From contig NC_065878.1 of NCBI RefSeq assembly GCF_933775445.1, forward strand, positions 18,612,395 through 18,676,394: a DNA stretch of 64,000 bases. Direction: 5' to 3'. Below the pieces are notes generated by a model. That model made no database searches and was not told the DNA's origin. It saw only the letters and a list, made by a program, of their open reading frames with translations. Position 1 is the first letter of the stretch. Every line of letters starts with the position of its first letter. Positions 44,612 to 58,689 of the stretch are shown here, in pieces. The DNA is from Argentina anserina. Its lineage: Eukaryota; Streptophyta; Magnoliopsida; Rosales; Rosaceae. Position numbers and translations under genes: made by a program.

Positions 44612-47600
44612 ATGGTTGAATCTGATGCTACATCTAGGAATGAATCTTCCATTTCCGCTGCCTTACCTTCTGATGCTGACTGTAATATCAACTAGCGATT
44701 AACCTCAAAGCAACTCAACGAGTTCAATTATCTTCTATGGGCACGAGTTGTGTAAAATCTCATCTTGGTTACATCAATGGTATTATTCTTGTGCCTGAGC
44801 CACGGTGGAATAATGCGTGGTTGTGCAGAGATTGCCAAGTTATGTCTTGGCTTGTCAACTCGATGGTTCATGAGCTTGGAGACATCTATAGCTACTCTGA
44901 ATCTGCCTTTGACATGTGGAAAAGCTTGAAGGAGATGTATGGAAATCAAAACAATGATGCAAGGATCTTTCAGCTGAAGAAGGAGATTTCAGAAGTTCTA
45001 CAAGAGGGAAACTCATTCACTAAGCATTTTGGTATTCTGACCAATATGTGAAATGAACTTAAGCTCTACAGGCCTCAACCATTGATGATGCAACCTTGAC
45101 GAAGCGCGCTGAGGAAGATAAGATTTTTTATCTTATTGCTAGCTTGAGTCGTGAGTATGAGGACATGAGGAGAATTATTCTGATGAATGCAGATCTACCC
45201 TCTTTAAGAAGTGTGTGTGCAACTATTGGACGTGAGGAAACAAGAAGAAAAGTCATGAATGTTGAAGTCAAGAACAATATCTCTGAAACTAGAGCATACA
45301 AGACCTCTTTCGTACCTACTGTGACTAAGGGTGCTAAAGGGAAGTTATGTGATCATTGTGAGTCTACCATTCATAATGTTGACACATGTTGGATTCTCCA
45401 TCCTGAACTCAAGGTCAAATTTAAGAAGGAAAGAGAGAAGAAGAATAAAAGTCACTTCAACAACAATTACAAGGCTAATGTATATGTTGCAACCTCTTCT
45501 TCTTCTCCTTCACCTGTGATGCTTCCTGATTTCACTGCAAAACCTGCAATTCTCATCAATGAGTTTGCTGCCTTCCTACAGCAGAAACAGTTGAATGAAG
45601 GAGGCAGCTCTTCTTCAGCCAACAATCATACTGCCATGTTGGGAATGTTTTCAGCTTTTTTAGCTGAGTTTAATCATGTTAAGGCTGCAGATGTTCCAGG
45701 TATCCTTAATGCATTTTCTACAACTTTAGACATTTCTAGCACGCAAGATTGTTGGATAATTAATTCAGGAGCCACAAATCACATGACTAATCATGTTTTA
45801 ACCTTACTAATTTTAAAAAATTATCTGCAAGTGTTTCTGTAGCTAATGGGAAAGATACTATTGTATGTGGGAAATAGAAAGTTAAAATTTTGTCTTATGA
45901 TGCTGATGCATTATATGTTCATTCTTTTCCTTTCAAATTACTCTCAGTTGGTCAAATCACCACCTTGTTAAAATGTTTTGTTATATTCACACCTGATAAT
46001 GTGTTCTTTCAGGACATAGCCACCAAGAAAATGATTGGTGATGGATTTTTTTAAAATGGACTCTATTATCTTTCAGTAGACTCTACTGCTTCAAAGGCTT
46101 TTCACACCAGTCCAAAATCAACACAAGACCTACATTTATGGCATATAAGACTGGTTCATCCTTCTGAGAAGATTTTGTTTATTTTGTTTCCCTCAGTTTG
46201 TAATAATGACACAGTGTCTTGTGATGTTTGTCATTTCTCTAAGTTTACTAGACTTCCATTCCCTTTATCATCTCTAGGGCCAGTTATCCATTTGAAATCA
46301 TTCACTCAGACATTTGGGGACCTGTTGTGAAATCTTTTGATGGTTTTAAATACTTTGTAACTTTTGTTGATGATTTTACAAGGACAACATGGATTTATGT
46401 TTTGAAACACAAGAGTGAATTGTTTGAAATGTTCAAAGACTTTCACAGTATTGTTTCCAATCAGTAAAATTGTCACTTTGAGGTCAGATAATGGAAGTGA
46501 GTATATGTCCAACAAAATGAAACAGTTCTTAAGTTCTCAAGGCATTCTACATCAAACTAGTTGTGTTGGTACTCCTCAACAAAATGGAGTAGCTGAAAGG
46601 AAAAATCGTGATATTCTTGAGAAAACTAGAGCTATTATGTTTCAGATGAATATTCCAAAAGAATTTTGATCACAAGCAGTTCTTACTGCTACCTATTTGA
46701 TCAACAGACTGCCTAGTCGAGTTCTGGAGTTCAAATCACCTTTGGAGAAGCAGAAGGGAAGGAAGATTGACATTTCTCATTTTAGAACATTTGAATGTGT
46801 ATGTTTTGTTCACATTCAAGCTATTCACAGAGACAAACTTGATCCAAGAGCTGCCAAATGTATGTTCTTGGGTTATTCTGCTACTCATAAAGGTTATAGA
46901 TGCTTCAATCCAGCTACAAGGAAGGTTATTGTGTCAAGGGATGTGAAGTTTGAAGAATCCACTCCCTTCTATACAAGTAAAATTTTGTGTGAGAGTGAGG
47001 GAGTAATTTATGGTGATTTAAATCCCCTTCTAAATTTATTGGCAAATGAGAATGTCAATGATGATAGTGTTGCATATGTGACAAATATAGCTCAGCCTCA
47101 ATCTGATCATAATTATGTTGTTAACAGTGATGATCAATCTGGTGAATTTGGTAATGTTGATCCTCAAAATGTTGCAGATGAACCTAAGGTGAACAATGGT
47201 AGAGTTGATCATGCTGAGAATCATCTAGTTGTTCTTAGAAGAAATCCTAGTCGGGTTAAGAATAAGCCTGCAAAATTTAAAGACTATGTGATGATGTCGT
47301 CCAAGTACTCCATTGATAACTTTTTCACTCACAAAAGGTTTTCACCCTCTCATATTTCTTTCTTGAGTTGAGTAAGCACAAAGATTGGCAAGATGCTATG
47401 ACAGATGAACTGCAAGCTATGCATTATAATCCTACCTGGGAAGTTGTCAACCTTCCTTAAGGAAAAAAGGCTGTGGGATGCAGGTGGATTTTCAAAACTA
47501 AGTTTCACTCTGATGGGAGAATAGATAGGAAGAAAGCTCGACTTGTTGCTCAAAGATTCACTCAGACCAATGGCGTTGACTACAAAGAGACTTTTGCTCA

Positions 47601-48885
47601 TGTAGCCAAAATGAACACTGTAAGAGTGTTACTGTCAATTACAGTGAATCATTCATGGCAACTTTATCAGATGGATGTAAAAAATGCTTTATTACAAGGT
47701 GATTTGGAAGAAGAAGTCTATATGCGCTTGCCTCTTGGTCATGCACAAGCTAATAACTCTGATTTGGTCTGCAAGCTAAAAAAATCTATTAATGGCTTAA
47801 AACAATCTCCTAGGGCTTGGTATGCCAAGCCCAGATCAGTATTAGAAGCCACTGGATTTCGTAGTAGCAATGCATACTCTTCATTATTTGTGAGAAATGG
47901 CAAGTCTAGGAGATTAGTGGTTCTTATCTATGTTCATGATTTAATCATCACTGGTGATTGTAAGGATGAAATTACTGTTTTGAAGTGTGCTTTGCATAAG
48001 AAGTTTGCAATCAAGGGTCTAGGGAGGCTAAAATATTTCTTAGGTATAGAAATGGCCTCTTCTCAGAAATGTCTTTTCTTAAAGCAGAGAAAGTATATTG
48101 TTGACTTGTTGAAAGATGCTGAGATGTTGGATTGCAAGCCAGCAAATTCTCCTCTTTCAAGTAAGTTCAAACTTGATGATGATGCTAGTACTGTTCTTGA
48201 TAATATCAGTTATTATCAAAGGTTAGTGGGAAAATTAATCTATCTCAATATTACTGTACCTGATATTTCTTATAGTGTTAGCATTGTTAGCCAATTCATG
48301 CATGCTCCTACTGTTGCTCATTTAAACACAGTGAAACGTATTCTGAGATATCTGAAAGGATATATTGGTAGAGGCATTCTTTTTCAGAAACATGGAAATA
48401 CAGGTGTAGTTGGTTATGTTGATGCAGACTAGGCTGTAAATTTTTTTGATATAAAAAGTACTACATGTTATTGTGTGTTTGTTAGTGGAAACATGGTTTC
48501 TTGAAAAAGTAAGAAACAAACTATTGTAGCTCGTTCAAGTGCTAAGGCTGAGTATAGAGCCATGGCTTCAGCCTCCTGTGAGTTGGTATGGATCAAAGGT
48601 CTTCTTCATGATCTTAGTTTTTCCTCCGATCAGCATATGATCCTCTATTGTGACAATCAGGCTGCTATGCACATAGCATCAAATCATGTGTTTCATGAAA
48701 TGACAAAACACATTGAAGTTGATTGCCACTATGTGCGCACTAAAGTTCAAACTAAAGTTATTGAAACAAGGTACATTCGAAGTCATGATCAACTTGCTGA
48801 TATCTTCACCAAGTCATTGTCCTCTCAACATTTTTTGTTTCTTCTATCCAAGCTTGGCTCCATCAATCTTCTGGATCCAGCTTGA
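44612..48885 (+). pseudogene. copia gag-pol, many stops and frameshifts
   Basis: The gag begins near ATG 44612 and meets a stop within 30 codons. Later fragments give gag (44737-45500), a knuckle CDHCESTIHNVDTC (about 45350), the protease motif WIINSGATNHM with the catalytic Asp replaced by Asn (45762-45764), integrase pieces (DDFTRTTWIY, SDNGSEY, GVAERKN, 46320-46930), RT (47473-48432, QMDVKNALLQGDLEEEVYM) with YVHD in place of YVDD (His at 47935-47937), and RNase H (48520-48885, SCELVWIKGLL, CDNQAAMHIA). Loss of active-site residues as well as frame shows long decay. Confidence 0.9.
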
Positions 48886-48892
48886 GAGAGGC

Positions 48893-50215
48893 TGTTGAAA
48901 TATGTAATCATGTTTCCTCTTTCGGTGAGCTGTGAGCATCAATATGTAATCATGTTTCCCCTTTCGGTGAGTTGTGAGCATCAATATGTAATCATGTTTC
49001 AACATTTGATGAGTTGTGAGCATCTTACTTTCCCTTTTGGTGGTTTGTCTGCAAATGGAAAGCTGAGTTGTGGTGGTATACTTGAGTTGTCGTCTCTTGT
49101 CGATCTTTCTGCTCCACAGCTGCGTGTGTGTTGCCTCCCTCCATCATATTTGCTGCATAGGTGTTCTTGTATATCTGTATACTCCAATATGTATATCAAA
49201 AGTAGATTCTTTTTTCTCTGCATAAATACTTGTATCTTCTCACCATTTGTGTCATCAAGAAATCAAGAGAAAATCCAAAAACCTTCATGTTCTTCTTGTT
49301 CATTATTTATTGGCAAAATTGCCGAAATACACCTCAAATTTGGCTGAAATTGTCAATTTGCACGCTGAACTTGTATTTGAGTCAATTTATCTCCTCAACT
49401 TGGTAAAAATTGCCGATTTGCACTACATCCGTTAAATTTAACTGTTTCTATCCAATTTTACATCGCATGTCATGCACATGACGGGTAATGTTATCATTTC
49501 TATTTATATTTTTCTTAAAAACAAATGAAATATTCTTATATGAGTCATTGTAATAGAGATCGATTATGATTTCCTAATTTTCGTTTTCGTTAACTGTTTC
49601 TTACTTGGTTGATGGATAACTGTATTTGTTATTTTTTATTCCTCTTTGTATCTTTTTTCCTTTCAATAAATTTTCGTAAGAGGATGTTGGTCTCTCTACG
49701 CTTACTCAAAAAAAAAGAATTTTTAATCAAATTATTTATTTACATCTTTTTTCTACATACTTAACTCTATTTTAAATTATATATCAAACATACACACCCA
49801 TTCAAATATAGTGTATTGTATATATATATATTTTTATATGTGCACATTTATTTTTTAATTTTCTATGTATTTATTTATATTTCTCTAATACTTGTTAACA
49901 TATCATATCACGTAAAGTTTATTAATTTATGTTTTAAAAAATAATAAAACATAGTAGCAAGTGTTCATCTTAAGTAATTTTATTAATTTATTTCATTATT
50001 AAATATAAATAATTATATAATGACAATATTGCTCCTCAAATGCATGACATGTGACTTAAAATTGGATGAAAAATATTAAATTTAACGGATTGGTGTAAAT
50101 CGGCAATTCTGATCAAGTTTAGGAGGTAAATTGACTCAAATGCAAGTTCGGAGTGCAAACTGACAATTATAGCCAAATATAGGGTGCAAATTGACATTTT
50201 TGCCTTATTTCGTCA
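48893..50215 (+). repeat. 3' LTR of the old copia element, split by an insertion
   Basis: LTR sequence runs from 48893 to about 49311 and resumes at 50205-50215 (TTATTTCGTCA, matching TTATTTCTTCA of the 5' LTR). A tandem of three 42-bp units starts at 48904, 48946 and 48988. Confidence 0.85.
49312..50204. mobile_element. 893-bp long-TIR non-autonomous element, probably Mutator-like
   Basis: The ends GGCAAAATTGCCGAAATACA (left) and TTTTTGCC (right) belong to inverted repeats of about 130 bp: both arms contain TTTGGCT, AATTTGCAC, GAACTTG, TTTGAGTCAATTTA, CTCC and CCGTTAAATTTAA in the same order. The interior (49560-49990) is very AT-rich with no coding capacity. The flanks are TTATTTATT and TTATTTCGT, each one or two bases from TTATTTCTT of the intact LTR, which fits a decayed 9-bp target duplication as made by Mutator-like elements. 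Confidence 0.75.
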
Positions 50216-50220
50216 CTAAT

Positions 50221-51908
50221 TAAAATCCTGTAAATGCAAGTTTGAAATGCATTTGTGATATTTACGTGATCATATCCTATCCAAGTTCATGATTATTTGC
50301 ATGACAGTTTGCCAAAAACAACATACAGAGCATGGTTACTAGTGTTAAACGAGACTTTATATATTAGGGATCATTCTCCAGCCTTTTATCTGATTGAAAG
50401 TCATTGTTTGAATCTCAGAACACTCTGCAGATAGACTCCAGTGTGCAATCCAGTCTATTTAACTCGCATATAGTCAGTACAAATTAGACGTGTATGTACA
50501 AACTAAAGACGACATTTCTAGCTATTAATTAAACAAGAAAATGGATTGATGAGATGTTCGGCCTTCACAAAGACAAAAAACGCAAACGTTTTATTGATAG
50601 AGATTACTTAACACAAAGAGACACCGAAAACAGAGTTTCTGAAATACTGCCAAAGATCGTAGTTGCCCTACCGTTGTTGCCTTGTGGGACACCAAATACA
50701 ATTCATTCACTAAACTTCAATCATGTCTTCCTTCTCCTTGTTGTCATCACCATCTTTGTTGGTAGTAGCAGCAGCACCACGACTGTGAAAATCAAACTCC
50801 ATCGGATAGAAGCTCGAAATGGAAGAGGCCGATGATAGAGATCGGAGAGAAGAAGAGAGAAGTATTGGAAAGGTGACAAACAAACTTGAGCATGTGTTGA
50901 CGTTTTGTAGGTGCTGGGAAAGTGGACAAAGGATCTTCCCAGGATATACCCCAACTATAACTTATTCTGGGTCTTTTTTGCTCACCATTTTCTCACTTTA
51001 CAATTCTTTTCTATTTTGTTGGGCACCCAATTGTCATTCACAGATTGTGGATCTGGTATGTTGGCTTGGGCTATTGCAGTGTTGATGTAGGACAAGGAGG
51101 AGTAAGTTAAATTAAAAAAAAAAGTAGAGATAAGAAAATGACGATCAATTAAGAAAATATTTGAAGATATATAATTCGCGCATTCTAAGAAAACTAGCTG
51201 CTAAAATATTTAAGAAGATGATTTTTTAGACTTTTCAGATTGCTTGTACGAAATTGTAGATTTTAATTTGTGAATCAGATAGATTTTAGCCAGAATGTCC
51301 ATTTGAGACGCATAATACATTTTTGAAATGAGAACGACAAGATCTACAAAACTCACTTTAGTGAACCCCGTTAGATTTAAGCCAATTAATGATGTTTTAC
51401 AGTTCCGATTCGCGATTTACTATTTTAGGCTATTTATATTTTTCTTTTAGAACTGTTTTATTTAGGTTTATTTGTTTCCTTTTTAATTTTGATTCTTTAT
51501 GTTTCAATGTTAGATTATGACATTAATTTTGTTTAGATTATTGATGCATCATCTTTCTTTGTATTTGAACATATTTTCATATTATAAAACTTTGAGTTCT
51601 CAATTTTCCTAATAGATTCCAGAACTTCTCGTGGATTCGAGAAACCTTAGTTTTATAGATTCAAGAATGCCGCTAGTGGATTTTAACTGATTAGTTTCGC
51701 TGCATTAAGTGTGTAGAGTGAGAACACTTTTCAGGCGTAACCACTATTGGACTCGAGTTTTGGATCTTAGCAGTTGGTCGTGGCATCTTTGGTTTTTTAC
51801 TCGTTGGAGAAGCTCATTCTTGAAAGTGGCTCCTACAAGCTGGCTCCAGAGACTTGTCCAACAATAACCAAACATGTCATGGTTGCTGTTTTTTTTAATA
51901 AGGTTATT
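50221..51908. other. intergenic, nothing firmly recognised
   Basis: ORFs at 50554-50835 and 50819-51085 (93 and 88 residues) show no known family. The rest is AT-rich and ends at the start of the second long-LTR copy. Confidence 0.35.
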
Positions 51909-54444
51909 TGTAATACCCCGAACTTTCAAGTTCAAATTGTATGAATTCTTGCAAATTATTAAACTTGGAAAATTGAATAAAGTTTAAACGATGTCAAACG
52001 AACCGAAACCGTCTTCGGAAATTTAAATTGGAAAAACGTTACATTTTGTGACTTGAGAGTTGACTTCTATTTTCGTCGCTCGTTTCTGAAAACTTTCTTC
52101 TTAGAAGTTGTAGAGCTTGTCGATACGAATTCGTGGACATGTCATGCACCTTAATCGGACGTCGTATGTGAAAGTATTGTCGACAGAAGTTAGTTTCCGA
52201 TTTTGGAAAATGAATAAAAGGAGGTTTTGGGAAACCCTAGATTTCCAAAACAGGAAACCCTCTCTCTCTCGACCCCGAACATTCTCTCTCAAATCGCCTC
52301 CGGCGATATCTTGTCTCCGGCCACCGTGGCCCTCACCGCTAGTCACAAAGACACCGCACGGTCCGCAACACCAACCCATATACTCGACACGCCACCTCAC
52401 GTCGCCGTGAAGCTCGATCGGCGATCCTAAGATCCTGCAGATTCCACCGCCGTCCAAACTTCTTCTCCGACAACGCTAGAGCACGGGGCCAATTCATCTT
52501 CGCCAATCTTCACCATCGGTGCCATCTGCAAGCAATTTGGAGCTCAAATCGTGCCGTCACTTCATCCTTCGCGAATTCGACCGCCGTCGACATCTCAAGC
52601 TTCTCTGGCGACTTCCTGGCGGTTCTAGGGTCCAATATAGGTACGAAAATGTCTTAAATAGTGTGATGTACATGTTTAGGGTTTGGTAATTTGAAGAGTT
52701 TTGGATAAGGAGGAGGGAGAGCTCGTGCCACCGCATAGGGCGGCGCGTGAGAGCGATTGGAGTGGTGTAGAGGCGGCATTAGGCCGTGGAAGGGAGGAAG
52801 AGAGGAGAGGAATGGGTTTTGGGTGGTCGTGGGCAAACCACGCACGCGATTGGAGGTGGCGCGTGAGCGCCACGCGCGGCTGCCGGAGGGTGGCGTGTGA
52901 ACCCCACACGCCGCAACGTGCGGCGGTGCGTGAACAGTAAATCTAAATAGTAATTTGTACAAATTAATTTCTGCATATTAGATTGTGGAAGTAATTCTGA
53001 GCAGTAATTGTAAAAGAACAGTAAATCTAAACAATAATTTTGTAAAAAGTAATTTTTGCATAGTAAATTATGGAAGTAATTTATGAGCAGTAATTATAAA
53101 AGTAATTTCCGAGCAGTAATTGTAAAAGTAATTTATGAATAGTATATCGGTGATTAGTATTTACATGAACAGTATTTACTTGAAACAGTAATATGTGAAC
53201 AATATTTGCATGAATAGTAATTACGTAAAAATCGTAATTTTCTTAACAGTAAACAGTGGTACTGATTCAGCATCTGAGGTTTTACATAACGTTTCTAACA
53301 AATTTATTATATAACTAGGTGACCGACAAAAGGTGAAGGATTTGCTTTTAGTATTGTGGAAATTACGCTAAGGAAAATAAGGTGAGTAAATCTCACTATG
53401 ACGAGTTTACCCTTGGCGGTGACTCACATTTATGTCTTATATTAAAAGATCAAACCAGGACATGTATATGATATAGTGGGTTGTGTATGTGTATAAATGG
53501 TAAATACGATACATATATATGAGTTGCTATATTATATACTGTCACGTTCTTATTTTCAAATGAGTTTTACTGTGGCAATTATATTTATTTTATTTGAGCA
53601 AGAGTCGCTTAGTTGTGAATAACATGTGTAGATTGTTATTGTACGTGGTTTTAACTTTGAGTATTGTTAAAACGTCTTTTTCTGTCTTCGGACGTGTTGG
53701 CAGTATCGGAACCAAGCCTTGGCCGGGTGACAGTTACGATTTAGTTAGAGCTCTAGTTAGTCTGCCGGTGTACTGTATGAGGGGTAACATATGGGTTACC
53801 TGGGTCTCATGAATACCCATATTTTTGTGATATTGGATAGCAGTTGGGTTGCCCAGTATCTTCCGGCGTACTGCATGAGGAGTAACATATGGGTACCTGA
53901 GTCTCATGAGTACCCGTATTATAAATGTAATTTGGGTAAACATATGAGTTGCCCAATGTCTCATTTGTACACATATTTTCAGATATTATTGGACATTCAG
54001 ATGAGACATCCTGTGTCTTATGAGTGCATTTATATTTATATGTCATATGTATTTTCTTTTGTATACGAAGTGTGTTATACTGTTGGTTTACTCATACGAG
54101 CTGTAAAGCTTACCGGGTTTGTGTTTACAATCCCGGTGCACCTATTCGATGATGTATGAGATAGTTCTACAGGCGCTGATTAGCAGAATTAGAGGGCTCA
54201 CTGAAGATTGTCGAAGTTTAATTATTCGATTTGTGGTGAGGATTGAGCGGATTTTACATTTCCATTTGTTATAATATTTGAATTATAAACTGTTTTTGTA
54301 ATAATCAAATCGATTGAGTCGTACTTTGAACTCAGTTCGATACGCTGTAATTATAAGACGATTTCAACTATTTGAGATTGTTTTTTTGAGTTTTTTATGA
54401 CTTCGATTTCGAGTTCTATCACTTGAAATTTCAGGATCGTGATA
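51909..54444. mobile_element. second, more decayed copy of the long solo LTR
   Basis: It starts TGTAATACCCCGAACTT and is colinear with 36064-38983. Shared words include AAAACTTTCTTC, GTCGATACGA, GTGGACATGT, a GC-rich centre with GGCGCGTG, GTAATT/AGTAAT arrays (52940-53230), and GCTTACCGGGTTTGTGTTTA in both copies. The end reads GGATCGTGATA instead of GTTACA. The flanks TTATT (51904-51908) and TTACT (54445-54449) match at four of five bases, so a decayed target duplication is likely. No pol or second LTR is present. Confidence 0.65.
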
Positions 54445-55247
54445 TTACTGGTTTTTTTGGATTGCATAGTTTTATGGTCTTTGATTTATAAATTCCTTAT
54501 TGTCAGGGCCTAAGTTTTCTAAGTCGGAGACCAACGCTGAATTGTCTAATCTCTCCGCCCAGCTCCTCCAATATCGACCAAGGCCGAAGTATGAACTATG
54601 AACAACCAACCTGTAATCAGAGAAACCCGTTCGACAACGTGACCAGAAGCACCGTCGGATGGTTATAGGGAAACCGAAAAAACAGTAGAAGTCTTGTGGA
54701 GCGTTAGTACTGGAGATTACTGAATAGTAATATTTCAATTTTGCAAAGAGACGAAGAAAAAAAGAAGAAGGTTGAATATCATAAGGCCTAAGCTCTCCAT
54801 GTAAAAAGTAAAAACCGTTTAGAATATTTGATATCATTTTCCATCACATGAGTTGTATACTTGTATTTCAATTTGAGATTCTTTTTCTTATATTTCAAAA
54901 ATTCATTATGTCTTGTTTATATAGTAGTAGAGAAGTTATCCAGTGCAACAGGGTGTACGGGCGCATTGGTTTCACGTACAGTAAGAAGTCTCCCACGTAT
55001 TAAGCAGAGGCAGAAACCCAAAGAGGTCACGAACCCGAAGTCTCCCACATTCATTGGATCGATTCTGATGTCGCCGATCACTTGCTAAAGCTTTCACCGC
55101 AGGTAACTCTCCCTCTCTGCGATCCCCATGCATTTTCTCCAAAACTAATTGAATCACATACGCTTTCTTCTGTTGTTGTTCTTCATTAGTGGTTGCAGGG
55201 ATTGAGGGTCGGATTTTGCAGTTTTGGGTTTGGTGATATAGTAAATC
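54445..55247. other. upstream region and leader of the RABE gene
   Basis: No separate gene is supported. A likely 5'UTR intron runs from the GTAACT donor at 55103 to the AG at 55198, about 50 bp before the ATG. Confidence 0.45.
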
Positions 55248-57527
<2,280 letters not shown>

Positions 57528-58689
57528 TAGAATGAATTAAGCAAAGGCTCTTTTGATTGCACTGAGCTGGGTTTGAGGTGAAATCAACTAGATGGTGGGC
57601 ATCTTTGTAAGAACTTACCAGGGATTAGTTTTAAATTTGTTTTCCTTCTCTTTGTGAATTTTATGATAAGACAATTTTTACGCTTTTTGTGGTCATTGCT
57701 TCTGTAGTGATGCTTACCTTGTTGTAGATAGATAATCAGGCTTGCTTCTATATCAAGAAAACGCTTTAATTAGGTGTTTTCTTTGCCTAATGTAATTGTC
57801 TGCAATACAACCCATTTTACTGCTCTTATTGTCATCCACATCCTTGAATTTAGGTAGAGATAGTCTCTCTAGCTAGCTAGCCTCCTCTCTACCAAAATAT
57901 AAAGACCGCAATTGAGCATATTCCTCATGGAGGAGATCAACCAAAGTAGGGTGAACAATGAGAAATTAAGGCCACAGTAAACTCCGTTTGGCTAACCGAT
58001 GTGCTAACTGCTAAATTTTCTATATATATTTGAATAAATAAGGCTGTAACTCTCAAGTTATCCTCGTCTATTGTGATCGGAGTATACTCATCTCCTAAAC
58101 CACAGCGTCCAAACAGCTCACCTCCACCGCGTACGCTGCCGCATGTTTCCGCCAGACCCAAAACTCCAGCACCCCATCGAGTTAAAACCCGGAATTTGGA
58201 GCTGATTGGAAACACGTCTGTTTCAAAACTCACTATTTGAAGCTCAGGGGTTGCTGCCTTGTTGGCTAACATCTTTGTAAAGATGAAAAAGAAGAAGTCT
58301 GGTATGGTGAAAGGTATGAGATCTTGTTGAAGGGTAATATTGAAAACATGTAACAGAGAATACTTTGTGGATAATAATTTTCGTTTTTTTCTTTTTCAGT
58401 CCGCGCTGAAAAAAAGGATGGGATAGTCGTTCAATGTGTACACTGTTTACGGCGAGAAATGAGGACGAAGAAAATTCAGTTTCAGGTACTTGTAGTTCTT
58501 ATCTTTATCTACCAGTTGTGTGTATTTATCAATGTTTTAGGCTATGACTGCTCAAAGTTTCTTATTTTAGTTCATCGATCGATCAATAACATATTGCATT
58601 ACACGAATCGGGTTTGATCTTGGGGAGGTGATACTTTTGGTCTTGTTGGGTTAAATATTGAATCTTTATTGGTTTGGTTGGTTGATATA
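57528..58689. other. RABE 3' flank and OGDH 5' untranslated exons
   Basis: 57528-57850 is the probable RABE 3' UTR. From about 57900, GTATGAG at 58314, TTTTTCAG at 58392-58399 and TTTCAG-GTACTT at about 58489-58500 suggest two 5'UTR introns of the downstream gene. A 111-residue minus ORF (57937-58272) lies over the leader and shows no family. Confidence 0.4.

Larger units (their letters stand above)
44152..50215 (+). mobile_element. old Ty1/copia element with a nested DNA element, TSD CTAAT
   Basis: The 5' LTR starts TGTTG at 44152 after CTAAT (44147-44151). The 3' LTR starts at 48893 and its final CA is at 50215, followed by CTAAT (50216-50220). An 893-bp insertion (49312-50204) splits the 3' LTR 11 bp before its end. 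Removing it restores both the LTR terminus and the 5-bp target duplication. The interior holds gag, protease, integrase, RT and RNase H, all heavily broken. Confidence 0.9.

Noticed and set aside
57937..58272. 111-residue minus-strand ORF
   Set aside because: It lies over the probable spliced 5' leader of the E1 gene, has no recognisable family and no splice or promoter context.
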